Source: Lolliginicoccus lacisalsi
Lineage (GTDB): Bacteria; Actinomycetota; Actinomycetes; Mycobacteriales; Mycobacteriaceae
Reading direction: 5' to 3'
Assembly: GCF_014841105.1 (NCBI RefSeq)
Contig: NZ_JACYWE010000004.1
Coordinates: 62,001 to 126,000 of the forward strand
Length of the DNA stretch: 64,000 bases
Shown here: piece by piece, positions 15,216 to 24,728 of the stretch
How positions within the stretch are numbered: the first letter of the stretch is position 1
Layout: the number at the start of each line of letters is the position of its first letter
Notes under the pieces: model-generated
The model's database searches: none
What the model was told of the DNA's origin: nothing
Seen by the model: only the letters and a program-made list of their open reading frames with translations
Made by a program: the position numbers and the translations under genes

Positions 15216-16744
15216 CCCCTGTAGCGGACGCGGTGATCATCGGCTCGGGGCCCAACGGGCTCGTTGCCGCCAATGTGCTCGCCGACCACGGCTGGACCGT
15301 GCAGGTGCTCGAAGCAGCGTCCGAGCCCGGCGGCGCCGTGCGATCTGTCCTCCGGGAGCCCGGCATAACCTGGGATCTCTTCAGCTCCTTCTACCCCTTC
15401 GCGCGCGCCACGCCTGCCCTGCCCAGCCTGGGGCTGGAGGAGTTCGGCCTCCGCTGGCGCCACGCGCCGTCGCCGCTCGCGCACATCTACGGCGAGGATC
15501 TCGAGGATGCGATCTGCATCGAGCCGACGTCGGCCGGCACCGCTGCCGCGATCGCGAGGACGAGCATGCGCGACGCGCGGACGTGGCTCGAGCTGTGCGA
15601 CGAGTGGCACGTCATCGGGCCCCACCTGCTACGGATGATGTTCAATCCATTTCCTCCTGTCCGGGGCGCTGCAGGATTGCTGCGCGCGCTCGGCGCGGCC
15701 GGGGCCTTGCGCTTCGCCCGCTTCCTTGCCCTGCCCGTGCAGAGGATGGAGGCCGAGCTCTTCGACAGCGAGCCGGCGCGGGCGCTGCTGCGCGGAAACG
15801 CCATGCACGCAGATGTGCCGCCCGACGCCCCCGTGAGCGGGGTAATTGGCTATGTGATGTCGATGCTCGCCCAGGAGCACGGCTTCCCCACGCCGGAAGG
15901 GGGCGCTGGAGCGCTGACCAGCGCGCTCGCCCGCAGGCTGGAGGAAGCCGGAGGCCGGATCACCTGCGACTCGCCAGTCGACCAGATCATCGTCGAGAAC
16001 GGTCGCGCCACCGGCGTGACCACCGCCATCGGGAAGGTGTTCCGTGCCCGGCGGGCCGTGATCGCCGATACCAGCGCGCCTGCGCTCTACGAGGAGCTCT
16101 TGCCGCGCGAGGTCGTGCCCGAGCAGGTAGCGCGCGACATTCGTGCATTTGCATGGGACCCGCCGGTCGTCAAGGTCAACTATGCGATTCGCGGGGCGAT
16201 TCCCTGGACCGCGGCGAGCGCGCACCACGCCGGCACCGTCCATCTTGGTTCGATCAACGACAGCACAGCGCCCTTGGTCATCGTGGGGCAGATGAGCGTG
16301 GCTGATCCGAGCCGCTCCTCGCGCGGCACCACCAGCGCGTGGGCGTACGCCAAGGCGCCAGCGCAAAGCTCCGAGGAGGAGCAGCAGCAGTTCGCCGAAT
16401 GGATCACCAGCGTCATCGAGGCGCACGCCCCGGGCTTCGGTGCCCAGTTAATCGGCAGCGAGGTGCAGACCGGGAAGGACATGGAGCGGGAGAACCCGAA
16501 CTTGCGCGGCGGAGCCGTCAACGCGGGAACTTTCGAGCTTCATCAGCAGTACATCTTCCGCCCCATTCCCGGTTTGGCGGACAACCATACCCCCGTCGCG
16601 GGCCTCTATCTCGGTAGCGCCTCAGCGCACCCAGGGGGAGGCGTGCACGGCATGTGCGGATGGAACGCGGCGCACGCCGCGCTCGGCGCGCGCTGGCCCC
16701 GCCAGCGCATCCGAGCCGCGATCAATCGAAAGCTCATGAGCTGA
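15212..16744 (+). CDS. CrtI/phytoene-desaturase-like FAD oxidoreductase
   Basis: This 510-residue flavoprotein has an N-terminal dinucleotide motif AVIIGSGPNGLVAANVL (residues ~7-23). EAASEPGGAVRS follows, and there is a GGAGALTSALARRLEEAGG segment near residue 230. The C-terminal FAD motif is LYLGSASAHPGGGVHGMCGWNAA near 472-494. These define the phytoene desaturase-like NAD(P)/FAD family; the actinobacterial members are mostly of unknown substrate. No carotenoid genes (crtB, crtE) are nearby, so carotenoid synthesis is not supported. It is cotranscribed with the SRPBCC gene from the SigF-type promoter at 14717. The 128-bp gap after it (16745-16872) holds no recognised gene. Confidence 0.85.
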   Translation: MTPVADAVIIGSGPNGLVAANVLADHGWTVQVLEAASEPGGAVRSVLREPGITWDLFSSFYPFARATPALPSLGLEEFGLRWRHAPSPLAHIYGEDLEDAICIEPTSAGTAAAIARTSMRDARTWLELCDEWHVIGPHLLRMMFNPFPPVRGAAGLLRALGAAGALRFARFLALPVQRMEAELFDSEPARALLRGNAMHADVPPDAPVSGVIGYVMSMLAQEHGFPTPEGGAGALTSALARRLEEAGGRITCDSPVDQIIVENGRATGVTTAIGKVFRARRAVIADTSAPALYEELLPREVVPEQVARDIRAFAWDPPVVKVNYAIRGAIPWTAASAHHAGTVHLGSINDSTAPLVIVGQMSVADPSRSSRGTTSAWAYAKAPAQSSEEEQQQFAEWITSVIEAHAPGFGAQLIGSEVQTGKDMERENPNLRGGAVNAGTFELHQQYIFRPIPGLADNHTPVAGLYLGSASAHPGGGVHGMCGWNAAHAALGARWPRQRIRAAINRKLMS

Positions 16745-16872
16745 AGTAGCGGGCATGAGGGCAGGGACATGGCAGGGACGCCGCTCGGTCTCGGTGGAAT
16801 CCGTACCGCACCCGCGAATCGAGGAGGCGCCGCAGGCCTGCTACATGTTTCAGGCCCAGGCAGACGGGATGG

Positions 16873-17568
16873 TCAAGATCCTGCTTGCTCCCTGAGAGCA
16901 GCGCCACGCGCCGCGCGGCTGCCCCGGTAGGCGCCCGCCCGGACCGACGCCAGCCATCCCGGCGCCAGCGCGCATCCCGCCCCCGTATTGAGCACGGGAT
17001 CGAATGACCACTCAGCGCTCACTGGTCGGGTGAGGATCAGGGAGCCGAGGCCGTGGCTGCCGGAGCCCCGCCCGCTGCCGTGCAGCATGAGCTCGAGGGG
17101 GCGCTCCGCCACTGCTTCGGTGAGCGCGCCCCGCCGGCAGGAGATCCAGCGGTCATCCGCCGCACGGGCGTGGAACCACGTGAGATCGCCGCCCTCGCAT
17201 CTGTACGGCATGACGGTGCTGAAGCTTGCCGCCGTCCAGGCCGTCGAAGGCGCGGGGACCATGCGCCCTAGGACCCCCGGGCTGGCGCTGCTGATGAGCA
17301 GCAGGTCCCAGGGCCTGTCGCCCAGGAACCGGACGGAGATGCCTAGCGCATCGGGCAGGGCGCCACCAAGTCCCAAGCCCTTGGATAGTCGAACTTGGCA
17401 GGTGCTGGCCCCGACCGCGGCGAGGGGCCCGTCGCCGCTCGGCCGGACCTCGGCAACGAAGCATTCGCCCCGCGGGTGAAACAGTCGCTCGCCCCGCGCG
17501 CGGGCCGCGGCCCGCGCGCCCTTGCCTGACCATCGATCAAGCTGCTCGCGCAGCGCCCGTGCGTTCAT
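16873..17568 (-). CDS. Catalase-like superfamily hypothetical protein
   Basis: The 231-residue sequence starts with a region (RLFHPRGECFVAEV) and a later strand (CQVRLSKGLGLGGALPDALG, then PWDLLLISSA) resembling haem-dependent catalase-like proteins of Actinobacteria, often annotated as hypothetical or phosphodiesterase. It is much shorter than a true catalase, and I cannot place the catalytic His or the haem-ligand Tyr, so enzymatic activity is uncertain. The ATG at 17568 is preceded on the minus strand by GAGGAGG. The upstream gene on the same strand is separated by a terminator, so it should have its own promoter; none was recognised. Confidence 0.5.
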   Translation of the reverse strand: MNARALREQLDRWSGKGARAAARARGERLFHPRGECFVAEVRPSGDGPLAAVGASTCQVRLSKGLGLGGALPDALGISVRFLGDRPWDLLLISSASPGVLGRMVPAPSTAWTAASFSTVMPYRCEGGDLTWFHARAADDRWISCRRGALTEAVAERPLELMLHGSGRGSGSHGLGSLILTRPVSAEWSFDPVLNTGAGCALAPGWLASVRAGAYRGSRAARGAALREQAGS

Positions 17569-17614
17569 CCCGGACAGGCCTCCTCGCTCCGATTAGCGTT
17601 GCTGGACAACCATG

Positions 17615-17655
17615 AAAACCCCCGGGGGCAGGGAAGATCGTCCCTGCCCCCGGGG
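17615..17655 (-). terminator. Intrinsic terminator after the minus-strand SRPBCC gene
   Basis: A perfect 15-bp inverted repeat (17620-17634 and 17641-17655, 6-base loop) is followed on the minus strand by GTTTT within two bases of the stem. It lies 49 bp past the stop codon of the SRPBCC gene. Confidence 0.85.
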
Positions 17656-17703
17656 TGCCATGCCGACAGCGGGGTCGCTGACTGCCGGCATGGGGTCTTT
17701 GGC

Positions 17704-18165
17704 CTACGGCGCCGGTGGCTCGACATTGCCGCGCCAGCCGCCGCTGGCAGCTCCTTGTTGCTCGATGAAGGTCTTGAAGCGCTTCATATCTGCCTTGATC
17801 TGCATATCGACGATGTTGAGCGCGTCGCCGATGTCTTCGGCGATGCCCTGGGGATCGATATCGATCTGGCTGGTCACCCTGGATTTCCCCTCGTCGAGGC
17901 GGTGGAACGTCACCACCCCGGCATGGTTCGGGCCCCCGATCGAGTGCCACGCGACGCGCTCGTCCGGATGCTGCTCATCGACCACGGCATCGAACTCGCG
18001 GGAGACGGGCCCGAAGCGGACGTGGAACCGCAGGTGGGTATCGTCGATCTGCTCGACCTGCTGCATGTGCTCCATGAAGTGCGGCCATTCCTCGAACTGG
18101 GTCCACTGGTTGTAGGCCACGGTGACTGGTACGTCGACGTCGATCGATTTCTCGACAGTTCCCAT
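17704..18165 (-). CDS. SRPBCC-family (cyclase/dehydrase-like) stress protein
   Basis: This 153-residue protein begins MGTVEKSIDVDVPVTVAYNQWTQFEEWP, the typical start of the coenzyme Q-binding/COQ10-like SRPBCC subfamily. It continues with the expected strands (TSQIDIDPQGIAEDIGDALN) and ends in a proline-rich tail. These proteins bind hydrophobic ligands and recur in actinobacterial general-stress regulons. A strong SigF promoter lies at 18232-18208 on the minus strand, back to back with the promoter of the SDR operon. A strong intrinsic terminator follows the gene, so it is monocistronic. Confidence 0.82.
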   Translation of the reverse strand: MGTVEKSIDVDVPVTVAYNQWTQFEEWPHFMEHMQQVEQIDDTHLRFHVRFGPVSREFDAVVDEQHPDERVAWHSIGGPNHAGVVTFHRLDEGKSRVTSQIDIDPQGIAEDIGDALNIVDMQIKADMKRFKTFIEQQGAASGGWRGNVEPPAP

Positions 18166-18207
18166 TGCTGCATTCCTTCCGTGGTGGTTCGAGCGTTCAC
18201 CAGGTGC

Positions 18208-18232
18208 CTACCCGAGTCCTCCGCGGCTAAAC
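18208..18232 (-). promoter_or_regulatory. SigF-type promoter for the minus-strand SRPBCC gene
   Basis: Read on the minus strand this is GTTT (18232-18229), a 15-base spacer and GGGTAG (18213-18208). The inferred start leaves a leader of about 36 bases before the ATG at 18165. Confidence 0.8.
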
Positions 18233-18319
18233 AGCACGACTCGACGGATCGACGATTCGAGAGCCTTCGCGCGCTGGCCGCATTGTGCGCGGGACGCGCG
18301 GGGGTTGTGCGCGGGAAAG

Positions 18320-18345
18320 GGTTACGGGGGCGCGCGCGCGGGTAG
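18320..18345 (+). promoter_or_regulatory. SigF-type promoter for the SDR-ChaB-DUF4383 operon
   Basis: GGTTA (18320-18324), a 15-base spacer and GGGTAG (18340-18345) match the SigF pattern with one -35 mismatch. The inferred start is near 18352, which makes the ATG at 18367 (with AAGGA at 18358-18362) a better start than the ATG at 18355. Confidence 0.75.
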
Positions 18346-18366
18346 ACCGGCTTTATGAAGGAACCC

Positions 18367-19194
18367 ATGATCGCCTATCCAGGCCGCACGCGGGAGATGC
18401 CGTCGAAGCCGCAGGACGAGATGCGCGATTATGCGGGGCGGGATCTGCTCGCCGGGCAGACGGCACTGGTCACCGGTGGTGACTCGGGAATCGGTCGCGC
18501 GGTCGCCATCGCGCTCGCCAAGGAGGGCGCCGATGTCGCTATCGGCTATCTCTCCGAGAACGATGATGCCCGCCATACCGTCGAGCTGATCGAGGCCGAG
18601 GGGCGCAAGGCCTGGGCCAAGGCTGCGGACCTGACGGATGCCGATGCGTGCCGCCAGCTCGTCGAGGAAGCCGCGGGCGAGCTCGGGGGCATCTCGATCC
18701 TGGTGAACAACGCCGCCTACCAGCAGCCGGTGGACCGGTTCGAGGACATCAGCGATGAGCAATGGCGCCACACCTTCGCCGTGAACCTCGATGCCATCTT
18801 CTACATCACCAAGGCCGCCCTGCCCCACATTCCCGATGGTGGGGCCATCATCAACACGTCCTCGATCAATGGCTTGCGCGGCAACAAGCACCTCATCGAC
18901 TACGCGGCCACCAAGGGTGGCATCCTTGCCCTCACCTATTCGCTGGCGCAGTCACTGATGGACCGGCGCATCCGGGTCAACTGCGTTGCCCCGGGCCCCG
19001 TGTGGACCCCGCTGATCCCAGCCACGTTCCCGGAGGGAGCGGTCGAGGACTTCGGCGAGCAAGCCCCCTTCGGGCGGGCCGCGCAGCCCGATGAGATCGC
19101 GCCCTCTTTCGTGTTCTTTGCCGCGAACCAACTGTCCTCGTACTACTCGGGAGAGGTGCTCGCCCCGATCGGTGGCGAGACGCTGCCCGGATAG
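18367..19194 (+). CDS. SDR-family oxidoreductase (GSP39/YghA-like)
   Basis: This 275-residue classical short-chain dehydrogenase has the cofactor motif TGGDSGIGRA near residues 36-45 and NNAAYQQ near 115. The catalytic Ser lies in INTSSINGLRG near 161, with YAATKGG near 175. The ~30-residue N-terminal extension before the Rossmann fold is characteristic of the general-stress GSP39/YghA group. It is first in a SigF-type operon with the ChaB-like and DUF4383 genes. The substrate is unknown; a role in detoxifying carbonyl compounds is a common guess for this group but is not shown here. Confidence 0.88.
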   Translation: MIAYPGRTREMPSKPQDEMRDYAGRDLLAGQTALVTGGDSGIGRAVAIALAKEGADVAIGYLSENDDARHTVELIEAEGRKAWAKAADLTDADACRQLVEEAAGELGGISILVNNAAYQQPVDRFEDISDEQWRHTFAVNLDAIFYITKAALPHIPDGGAIINTSSINGLRGNKHLIDYAATKGGILALTYSLAQSLMDRRIRVNCVAPGPVWTPLIPATFPEGAVEDFGEQAPFGRAAQPDEIAPSFVFFAANQLSSYYSGEVLAPIGGETLPG

Positions 19195-19217
19195 CGACCC
19201 CCAGGAGGTGGAGCCCC

Positions 19218-19658
19218 ATGCCGAAGACCACGCGATCGGGAAGCGCGCGAAAGAGCGAGCTCCCGAGCACCCTCAAGCGCTCGAGCGCTAAGGCTCAGCG
19301 AACATTTGCCAAGGCGTACGACTCAGCGATGGACGAATACGGCAGCGAGGAGCGCGCGCATCGCGTGGCATACGACGCGCTGAAGCGCACCTTCCAGAAG
19401 GTGGGCGACAGGTGGGAGGCGAAGGAGGCGCGCGGGCCCTCCGATGAGCGCGCCCGCGACAGCAGCGATCCTGACGCTCCCACGCGCGGGGGAGTCGATG
19501 CGTACGCCACCAAGGACGAGTTGCTCCGCATCGCACGTCGGCTCGATGTGCGCGGGCGATCCACCATGCGCAAGGCGGAGCTTGTCAAAGCCATCGAGAA
19601 GGCAAACGACCGCGAGACGCGCGCCGCCCGCGAGGGCACGAGTTCTCGCCACGACTAG
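19218..19658 (+). CDS. ChaB-family protein with Rho N-terminal-like domain
   Basis: This 146-residue protein has an N-terminal ChaB domain (LPSTLKRSSAKAQRTFAKAY, then HRVAYDALKRTFQKVGDRWE, residues ~15-70). An acidic linker leads to a C-terminal Rho_N/SAP-like helical motif (TKDELLRIARRLDVRGRST, ~100-120) that usually binds nucleic acid. This fusion is common in actinobacterial stress operons and its function is not established. It follows the SDR gene after 23 bases with AGGAGG upstream, so it is cotranscribed. Confidence 0.85.
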   Translation: MPKTTRSGSARKSELPSTLKRSSAKAQRTFAKAYDSAMDEYGSEERAHRVAYDALKRTFQKVGDRWEAKEARGPSDERARDSSDPDAPTRGGVDAYATKDELLRIARRLDVRGRSTMRKAELVKAIEKANDRETRAAREGTSSRHD

Positions 19659-19669
19659 GCAGGAGCATC

Positions 19670-20116
19670 ATGAAACACGGTTCAAAGCGGGAGAGCGAAG
19701 TCCCGGCCTCCCGCGTGCGCCAGTTCTTCGCGCTCGCGGTGGGCATCGCGTTCGTCGCTGCGGGAATCCTCGGCGTCGTCCCGTGGGCCACCACGGGCGC
19801 TTCCGAGCTATCAGCGGCGGGCCCGCACAGCGAGACCTACCTCTTCGGCATCTTCGCGGTGTCGATCCTGCACAACGTCCTGCACCTGGCGTTCGGCGTC
19901 GCCGGAATCGTGCTGGCGATGCGAGCGATCGGTGCCCGCATCTACCTCGTCGGAGGGGGCATCGCATACCTTGCCCTGACCGTCTACGGGCTGGTCATCG
20001 ATCTGGACAGCGAGGCAAATGTCATCCCGCCCAATCAAGCGGACAACTGGCTGCACCTCGGCGTCGGTCTCGCCTTGGTTGTGCTCGGCCTGGTGCCGCT
20101 GCGCGGTCCGCGGTAG
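19670..20116 (+). CDS. DUF4383-family membrane protein
   Basis: This 148-residue protein has four predicted membrane helices (about residues 17-38, 57-78, 84-104 and 122-142). It also has the LHNVLHLAFGVAG motif typical of DUF4383. The function is unknown; members are frequent in SigB/SigF-type regulons. The gene lies 11 bases after the ChaB-like gene, with AGGAG upstream, and is last in the operon, followed by a hairpin. Confidence 0.88.
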   Translation: MKHGSKRESEVPASRVRQFFALAVGIAFVAAGILGVVPWATTGASELSAAGPHSETYLFGIFAVSILHNVLHLAFGVAGIVLAMRAIGARIYLVGGGIAYLALTVYGLVIDLDSEANVIPPNQADNWLHLGVGLALVVLGLVPLRGPR

Positions 20117-20137
20117 CTCTCCCCGGTCGCTAGGCAG

Positions 20138-20173
20138 CGCCCTCTTGTGCCATTAGCTGGGCACAAGAGGGCG
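20138..20173. terminator. 14-bp hairpin after the DUF4383 gene
   Basis: A perfect 14-bp inverted repeat (20138-20151 and 20160-20173, 8-base loop) lies 22 bases after the stop codon. It has no T-run, so terminator function is inferred from stem and position. Its right arm runs into the gntR remnant. Confidence 0.65.
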
Positions 20174-20532
20174 TCATCATCGCGGCAGGCGCCGCGCTCC
20201 CGGCCATCCGGTGCCTCGTCGTGCTGCTCGCGCGCCAAATCGGCCCAGCACCTGGCACCGTCGCCCGTGCCTGCAAGGTGCTCGAGGGCGAGGGCTACGT
20301 CACAACCCGGCGCGGAGCGGGAACACGCATCGCGCCCGGAGAGGTTGAACCCCTCGGCATCGAACCGCGCGGGGATCAGGCTACCGAGCGCCTTTCCCGC
20401 GCGGCCCACGACGACGCCGCCATAGCCGCCGCCAGCGGGCATGTCCTTGCCGGCGCCATCGCGGCGCTCGTGCAGGCATGGGAGGCGCCCGCGGGACCGA
20501 GGGAGCGCCACGAGGACGAGAGGCAGCCATGA
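20174..20532 (+). pseudogene. 5'-truncated GntR/YtrA-type regulator
   Basis: The frame encodes the C-terminal two thirds of a GntR winged helix (the recognition part APGTVARACKVLEGEGYVTT, then RRGAGTR) and the short YtrA-type tail. The first ~25 residues of the wing are missing. In frame upstream there is only a stop (TAG at 20131-20133) and no ATG, GTG or TTG before the GTG at 20221, which lies inside the helix-turn-helix. The end overlaps the MFS gene start (ATGA), as in an intact regulator-transporter pair. Most likely a truncated remnant; a protein starting at 20221 could not form a normal DNA-binding domain. Confidence 0.65.
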
Positions 20533-21794
20533 GCCGAGGACTGCTCGCCGACGTGACGCCGCTGCGCAACCAGCACTACCGCCGGCTGTGGACAGCAGGA
20601 GTCATCACCGTCATCGGCGCGCAGCTCAGCATCGTCGCGGTGCCGGTGCAGATCTACCAGATCACCCAGAGCTCCGCCTACGTCGGCCTCGCCGGGATCT
20701 TCGCGCTCGTCCCGCTCATCGTCTTCGGGCTCTGGGGCGGGGCGCTCGCCGACGTCATGGACCGGCGGCTGCTCATGATCCTCGCCACCAGCGGACTAGT
20801 CCTCACCGCCATCGCCTTCTGGGCACAGGCCGCCGCCGGCCTCGACAACGTCTGGCTCATCCTCGGCCTGCTCGCGGTCCAGCAGGCATTCTTCGCCATC
20901 AACCAGCCCACCAGGGCCGCGATCATCCCGCGCCTGCTGCCCGGCAACCAGCTCCCCGCCGCCAACGCGCTGAACATGATGGTGTTCAATTTCGGCGCCA
21001 TCGCCGGCCCCCTCATGGCCGGCGCCATGATCCCGGTGCTCGGGCTGCCCACCCTCTACCTGCTCGACGCCATCGCTCTGCTCGCCACCCTGTGGGCCGC
21101 CTTCATGCTGCCGCGGCTGCCACCCACCGGAACCTCGCGCCGGGCCGGGTTCGCGCAGGTATTCGAGGGCTTCGCGTTCCTCGCCACCCAGCGGATCCTG
21201 CTCGCCTCGTTCGTCGTCGACATCATCGCGATGGTGGCCGGGATGCCGCGCGCGCTGTTCCCGCAGATCGCCCACGAGACCTTCGGCGATCCCGTGAGCG
21301 GCGGCCTCGTGCTGGGCATGCTGTTCGCCGCGATCTCCGCGGGAGCCGTGCTCGGCGGCGTATTCTCCGGCTGGCTCTCCCGCATCGAGAGGCAAGGCCG
21401 CGCGGTGCTGCTCTGCATCCTCGTGTGGGGCGTCGCCATGACCGGGTTCGGGCTCATGATCGCCTTCGCGCCCCTCGGCGGGGCGCGCCTGTTCCTCTGG
21501 CTGGCGCTGGGCTTCCTGGCCCTCGGTGGTGCCGCCGATATGTTCTCCGCCGCCCTGCGCTCGACCATGCTGCAGGAGATCGCCTCCGACGAGATGCGCG
21601 GGCGGCTGCAGGGCGTGTTCATCGTCGTCGTGGCGGGCGGGCCACGCATCGGTGATGCCCTGCACGGTGCTGCCGCCGCGATGGTCGGCACCGCGGCCGC
21701 CGCCGCCGGGGGAGGGGTACTCGTGATCATCGGCACCATCGCCGCCACGCTCGCGTTCCCCGCGTTCGTGCGCTACCGCGTCCGTCGCAGCTGA
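20529..21794 (+). CDS. MFS transporter, EntS-like
   Basis: This 421-residue protein has 10-12 membrane segments and an MFS loop motif (GGALADVMDRRLLM) near residue 72 between helices 2 and 3. The pattern QPTRAAIIPRLLP near residue 130 is typical of the EntS/MFS_3 exporter group, which exports siderophores and other small molecules. The ATG overlaps the stop of the truncated gntR. Without a working regulator its control is unknown. Substrate cannot be inferred from neighbours. Confidence 0.87.
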   Translation: MSRGLLADVTPLRNQHYRRLWTAGVITVIGAQLSIVAVPVQIYQITQSSAYVGLAGIFALVPLIVFGLWGGALADVMDRRLLMILATSGLVLTAIAFWAQAAAGLDNVWLILGLLAVQQAFFAINQPTRAAIIPRLLPGNQLPAANALNMMVFNFGAIAGPLMAGAMIPVLGLPTLYLLDAIALLATLWAAFMLPRLPPTGTSRRAGFAQVFEGFAFLATQRILLASFVVDIIAMVAGMPRALFPQIAHETFGDPVSGGLVLGMLFAAISAGAVLGGVFSGWLSRIERQGRAVLLCILVWGVAMTGFGLMIAFAPLGGARLFLWLALGFLALGGAADMFSAALRSTMLQEIASDEMRGRLQGVFIVVVAGGPRIGDALHGAAAAMVGTAAAAAGGGVLVIIGTIAATLAFPAFVRYRVRRS

Positions 21795-21848
21795 GCGGCC
21801 CCGCCACGGCGGTACGGAGCACCCACCGGGTCCGCTTACACGGTTCGA

Positions 21849-23420
<1,572 letters not shown>

Positions 23421-23460
23421 CGGACTCCACGCGGGCGGCACCAGCGCTAGGGTAGCGCCC

Positions 23461-24372
23461 ATGACATCAGCGACCCTGGCGGTGCCCCCTGCCCGCAACC
23501 GCGACGTCACCGGGCCGCCTGTCGCCAGCGCCCTCCGCTGGTGGCTGCTCGGCCTGCTTGCCCTCGCCGGGGCCGCGACAGCGTTCGTCACGCTCGTGCT
23601 CACCACCACGGGGCACCGCATCGAGAACGCTGCACTGCGCGGCGCTGATCAGGTGGATGCCGCGCTCGTCGCCGAATCTGACGCCGCCCTCGACGCCATC
23701 ACCGTCACCTCGCTCGCGGTGGCCTCCGTGCTCGTGGTGCTCATCGCGCTCGCCCGCAAGCGCCCCGATCTCGCCATCGCCGCGAGCACCATCATCGTGG
23801 TCTCCTCGCTGATCACCCAGGTGCTCAAGCGGATCGTGCTCCAGTGCCCCGAGCTCATCGAAGTGACCGGACCCTACGCCAGCAACAGCTTTCCCAGCGG
23901 CCACACCACCATCGCCGCATCGATCCTCTTCGCGCTGCTCATCGTTGTCCCCTTCCGATGGCGCGGAATCGCCATGTTCGTCGCCGCCACCTACGCCGTC
24001 GCGATGGGCGCGCACACACTCACCTCCAAATGGCACCGCTTCAGCGATGTGCTCGGCGCCAACCTCCTCACGCTCGGTGTCGCCTGCCTCGTCACCGCGG
24101 CCCTCGTCCACCGCGGCTCCCTCATGCACGTCACCGCCGGGCGCTACCCGCTGCGCATCATCTTCGTCGTCATCCCCATCGCCCTCTCCACCATCGCGAC
24201 CATCCTCATTGGTGCGCTGCTCCTCGTCCTGAGCGATATCCCCGCGGTCCCCGACGCCACCCTCGACTACAACATGTACCTCGCCCTGCACGGGCTCGCC
24301 GCCGGGAGCTCCGGGCTCGTCTTCCTCCTCTTCTGGTGGACCTGGCGGCGCGTGGATATCGCCGAGAAGTGA
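23461..24372 (+). CDS. PAP2-family membrane phosphatase
   Basis: This 303-residue protein has several membrane helices and the three PAP2 motifs: K-rich LKRIVLQCPE near residue 121, SFPSGHTT near 143 and KWHRFSDVLGA near 188. Such enzymes dephosphorylate lipid phosphates such as phosphatidic acid or undecaprenyl pyrophosphate at the membrane. TAGGGT at 23448-23453 sits seven bases before the ATG, which suggests a leaderless transcript from a housekeeping promoter. Transcription is convergent with the next minus-strand gene, across a repeat-rich gap. Confidence 0.87.
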   Translation: MTSATLAVPPARNRDVTGPPVASALRWWLLGLLALAGAATAFVTLVLTTTGHRIENAALRGADQVDAALVAESDAALDAITVTSLAVASVLVVLIALARKRPDLAIAASTIIVVSSLITQVLKRIVLQCPELIEVTGPYASNSFPSGHTTIAASILFALLIVVPFRWRGIAMFVAATYAVAMGAHTLTSKWHRFSDVLGANLLTLGVACLVTAALVHRGSLMHVTAGRYPLRIIFVVIPIALSTIATILIGALLLVLSDIPAVPDATLDYNMYLALHGLAAGSSGLVFLLFWWTWRRVDIAEK

Positions 24373-24376
24373 TCGT

Positions 24377-24505
24377 CGATCGGCTGGCGGGGTGGCTCGG
24401 CTGGCGGGGTGGCGGCGCGGGGGTGGCTCGGCTGGCGGGGTGGCGGTGCGGGGGTGGCTCGGCTGGCGGGGTGGCTCGGCTGGCGGGGTGGCTCGGCTGG
24501 CGAGC
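24377..24505 (+). repeat. GC-rich tandem repeat array
   Basis: About seven imperfect copies of a unit close to GGCTGGCGGGGTGGCTC, some separated by short G-rich inserts, follow the PAP2 gene stop. It lies immediately left of palindromic element copy A. No gene is supported here. Confidence 0.85.
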
Positions 24506-24518
24506 GGCGGTGCGGCGG

Positions 24519-24592
24519 CCAAAAGCACCGGAAACTGCTAAACGCGATAGAAATCGACCTGGGATCTTCGCGGTTTCTATCGCGTTTGCGGC
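24519..24592 (+). repeat. Palindromic intergenic repeat element, copy A
   Basis: Arms AAACGCGATAGAAA (24540-24553) and TTTCTATCGCGTTT (24574-24587) form a perfect 14-bp inverted repeat around a 20-base centre containing CGACCTG. The left flank (AAAGCACCGGAAACTGCT) is also conserved among copies. It sits between convergent genes. Confidence 0.9.
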
Positions 24593-24594
24593 GA

Positions 24595-24690
24595 GAGGCG
24601 GGCGGCGAGCGGCGAGAGGCGAGCCCCTGACCGGCGGCGAGCCTCTGAGCGGCGGCGAGCCTCTGAGTGGCGAGCGGCAGAGGGGGCACC
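24595..24690 (+). repeat. Second tandem repeat array right of element A
   Basis: Short imperfect repeats of CGGCGAGCCTCTGAG and GGCGAGCGG follow element A, so the element is flanked on both sides by tandem arrays. No gene is seen. Confidence 0.7.
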
Positions 24691-24728
24691 GCGGGGCGGC
24701 CGGTAGCAGGCGGCGCTGGCGCGGGCGA

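Noticed and set aside
15212-16744. Carotenoid biosynthesis from the CrtI-like gene
   Set aside because: No phytoene synthase or prenyl-transferase gene lies near, and the CrtI-like family includes many unrelated oxidoreductases.
20138-20173. Hairpin at 20138 as a GntR operator
   Set aside because: Its position right after the DUF4383 stop and its stem strength favour a terminator, and the regulator is truncated.
24519-24592. Palindromic elements as part of a CRISPR array
   Set aside because: The copies are single and dispersed, with no regular spacers or cas genes.
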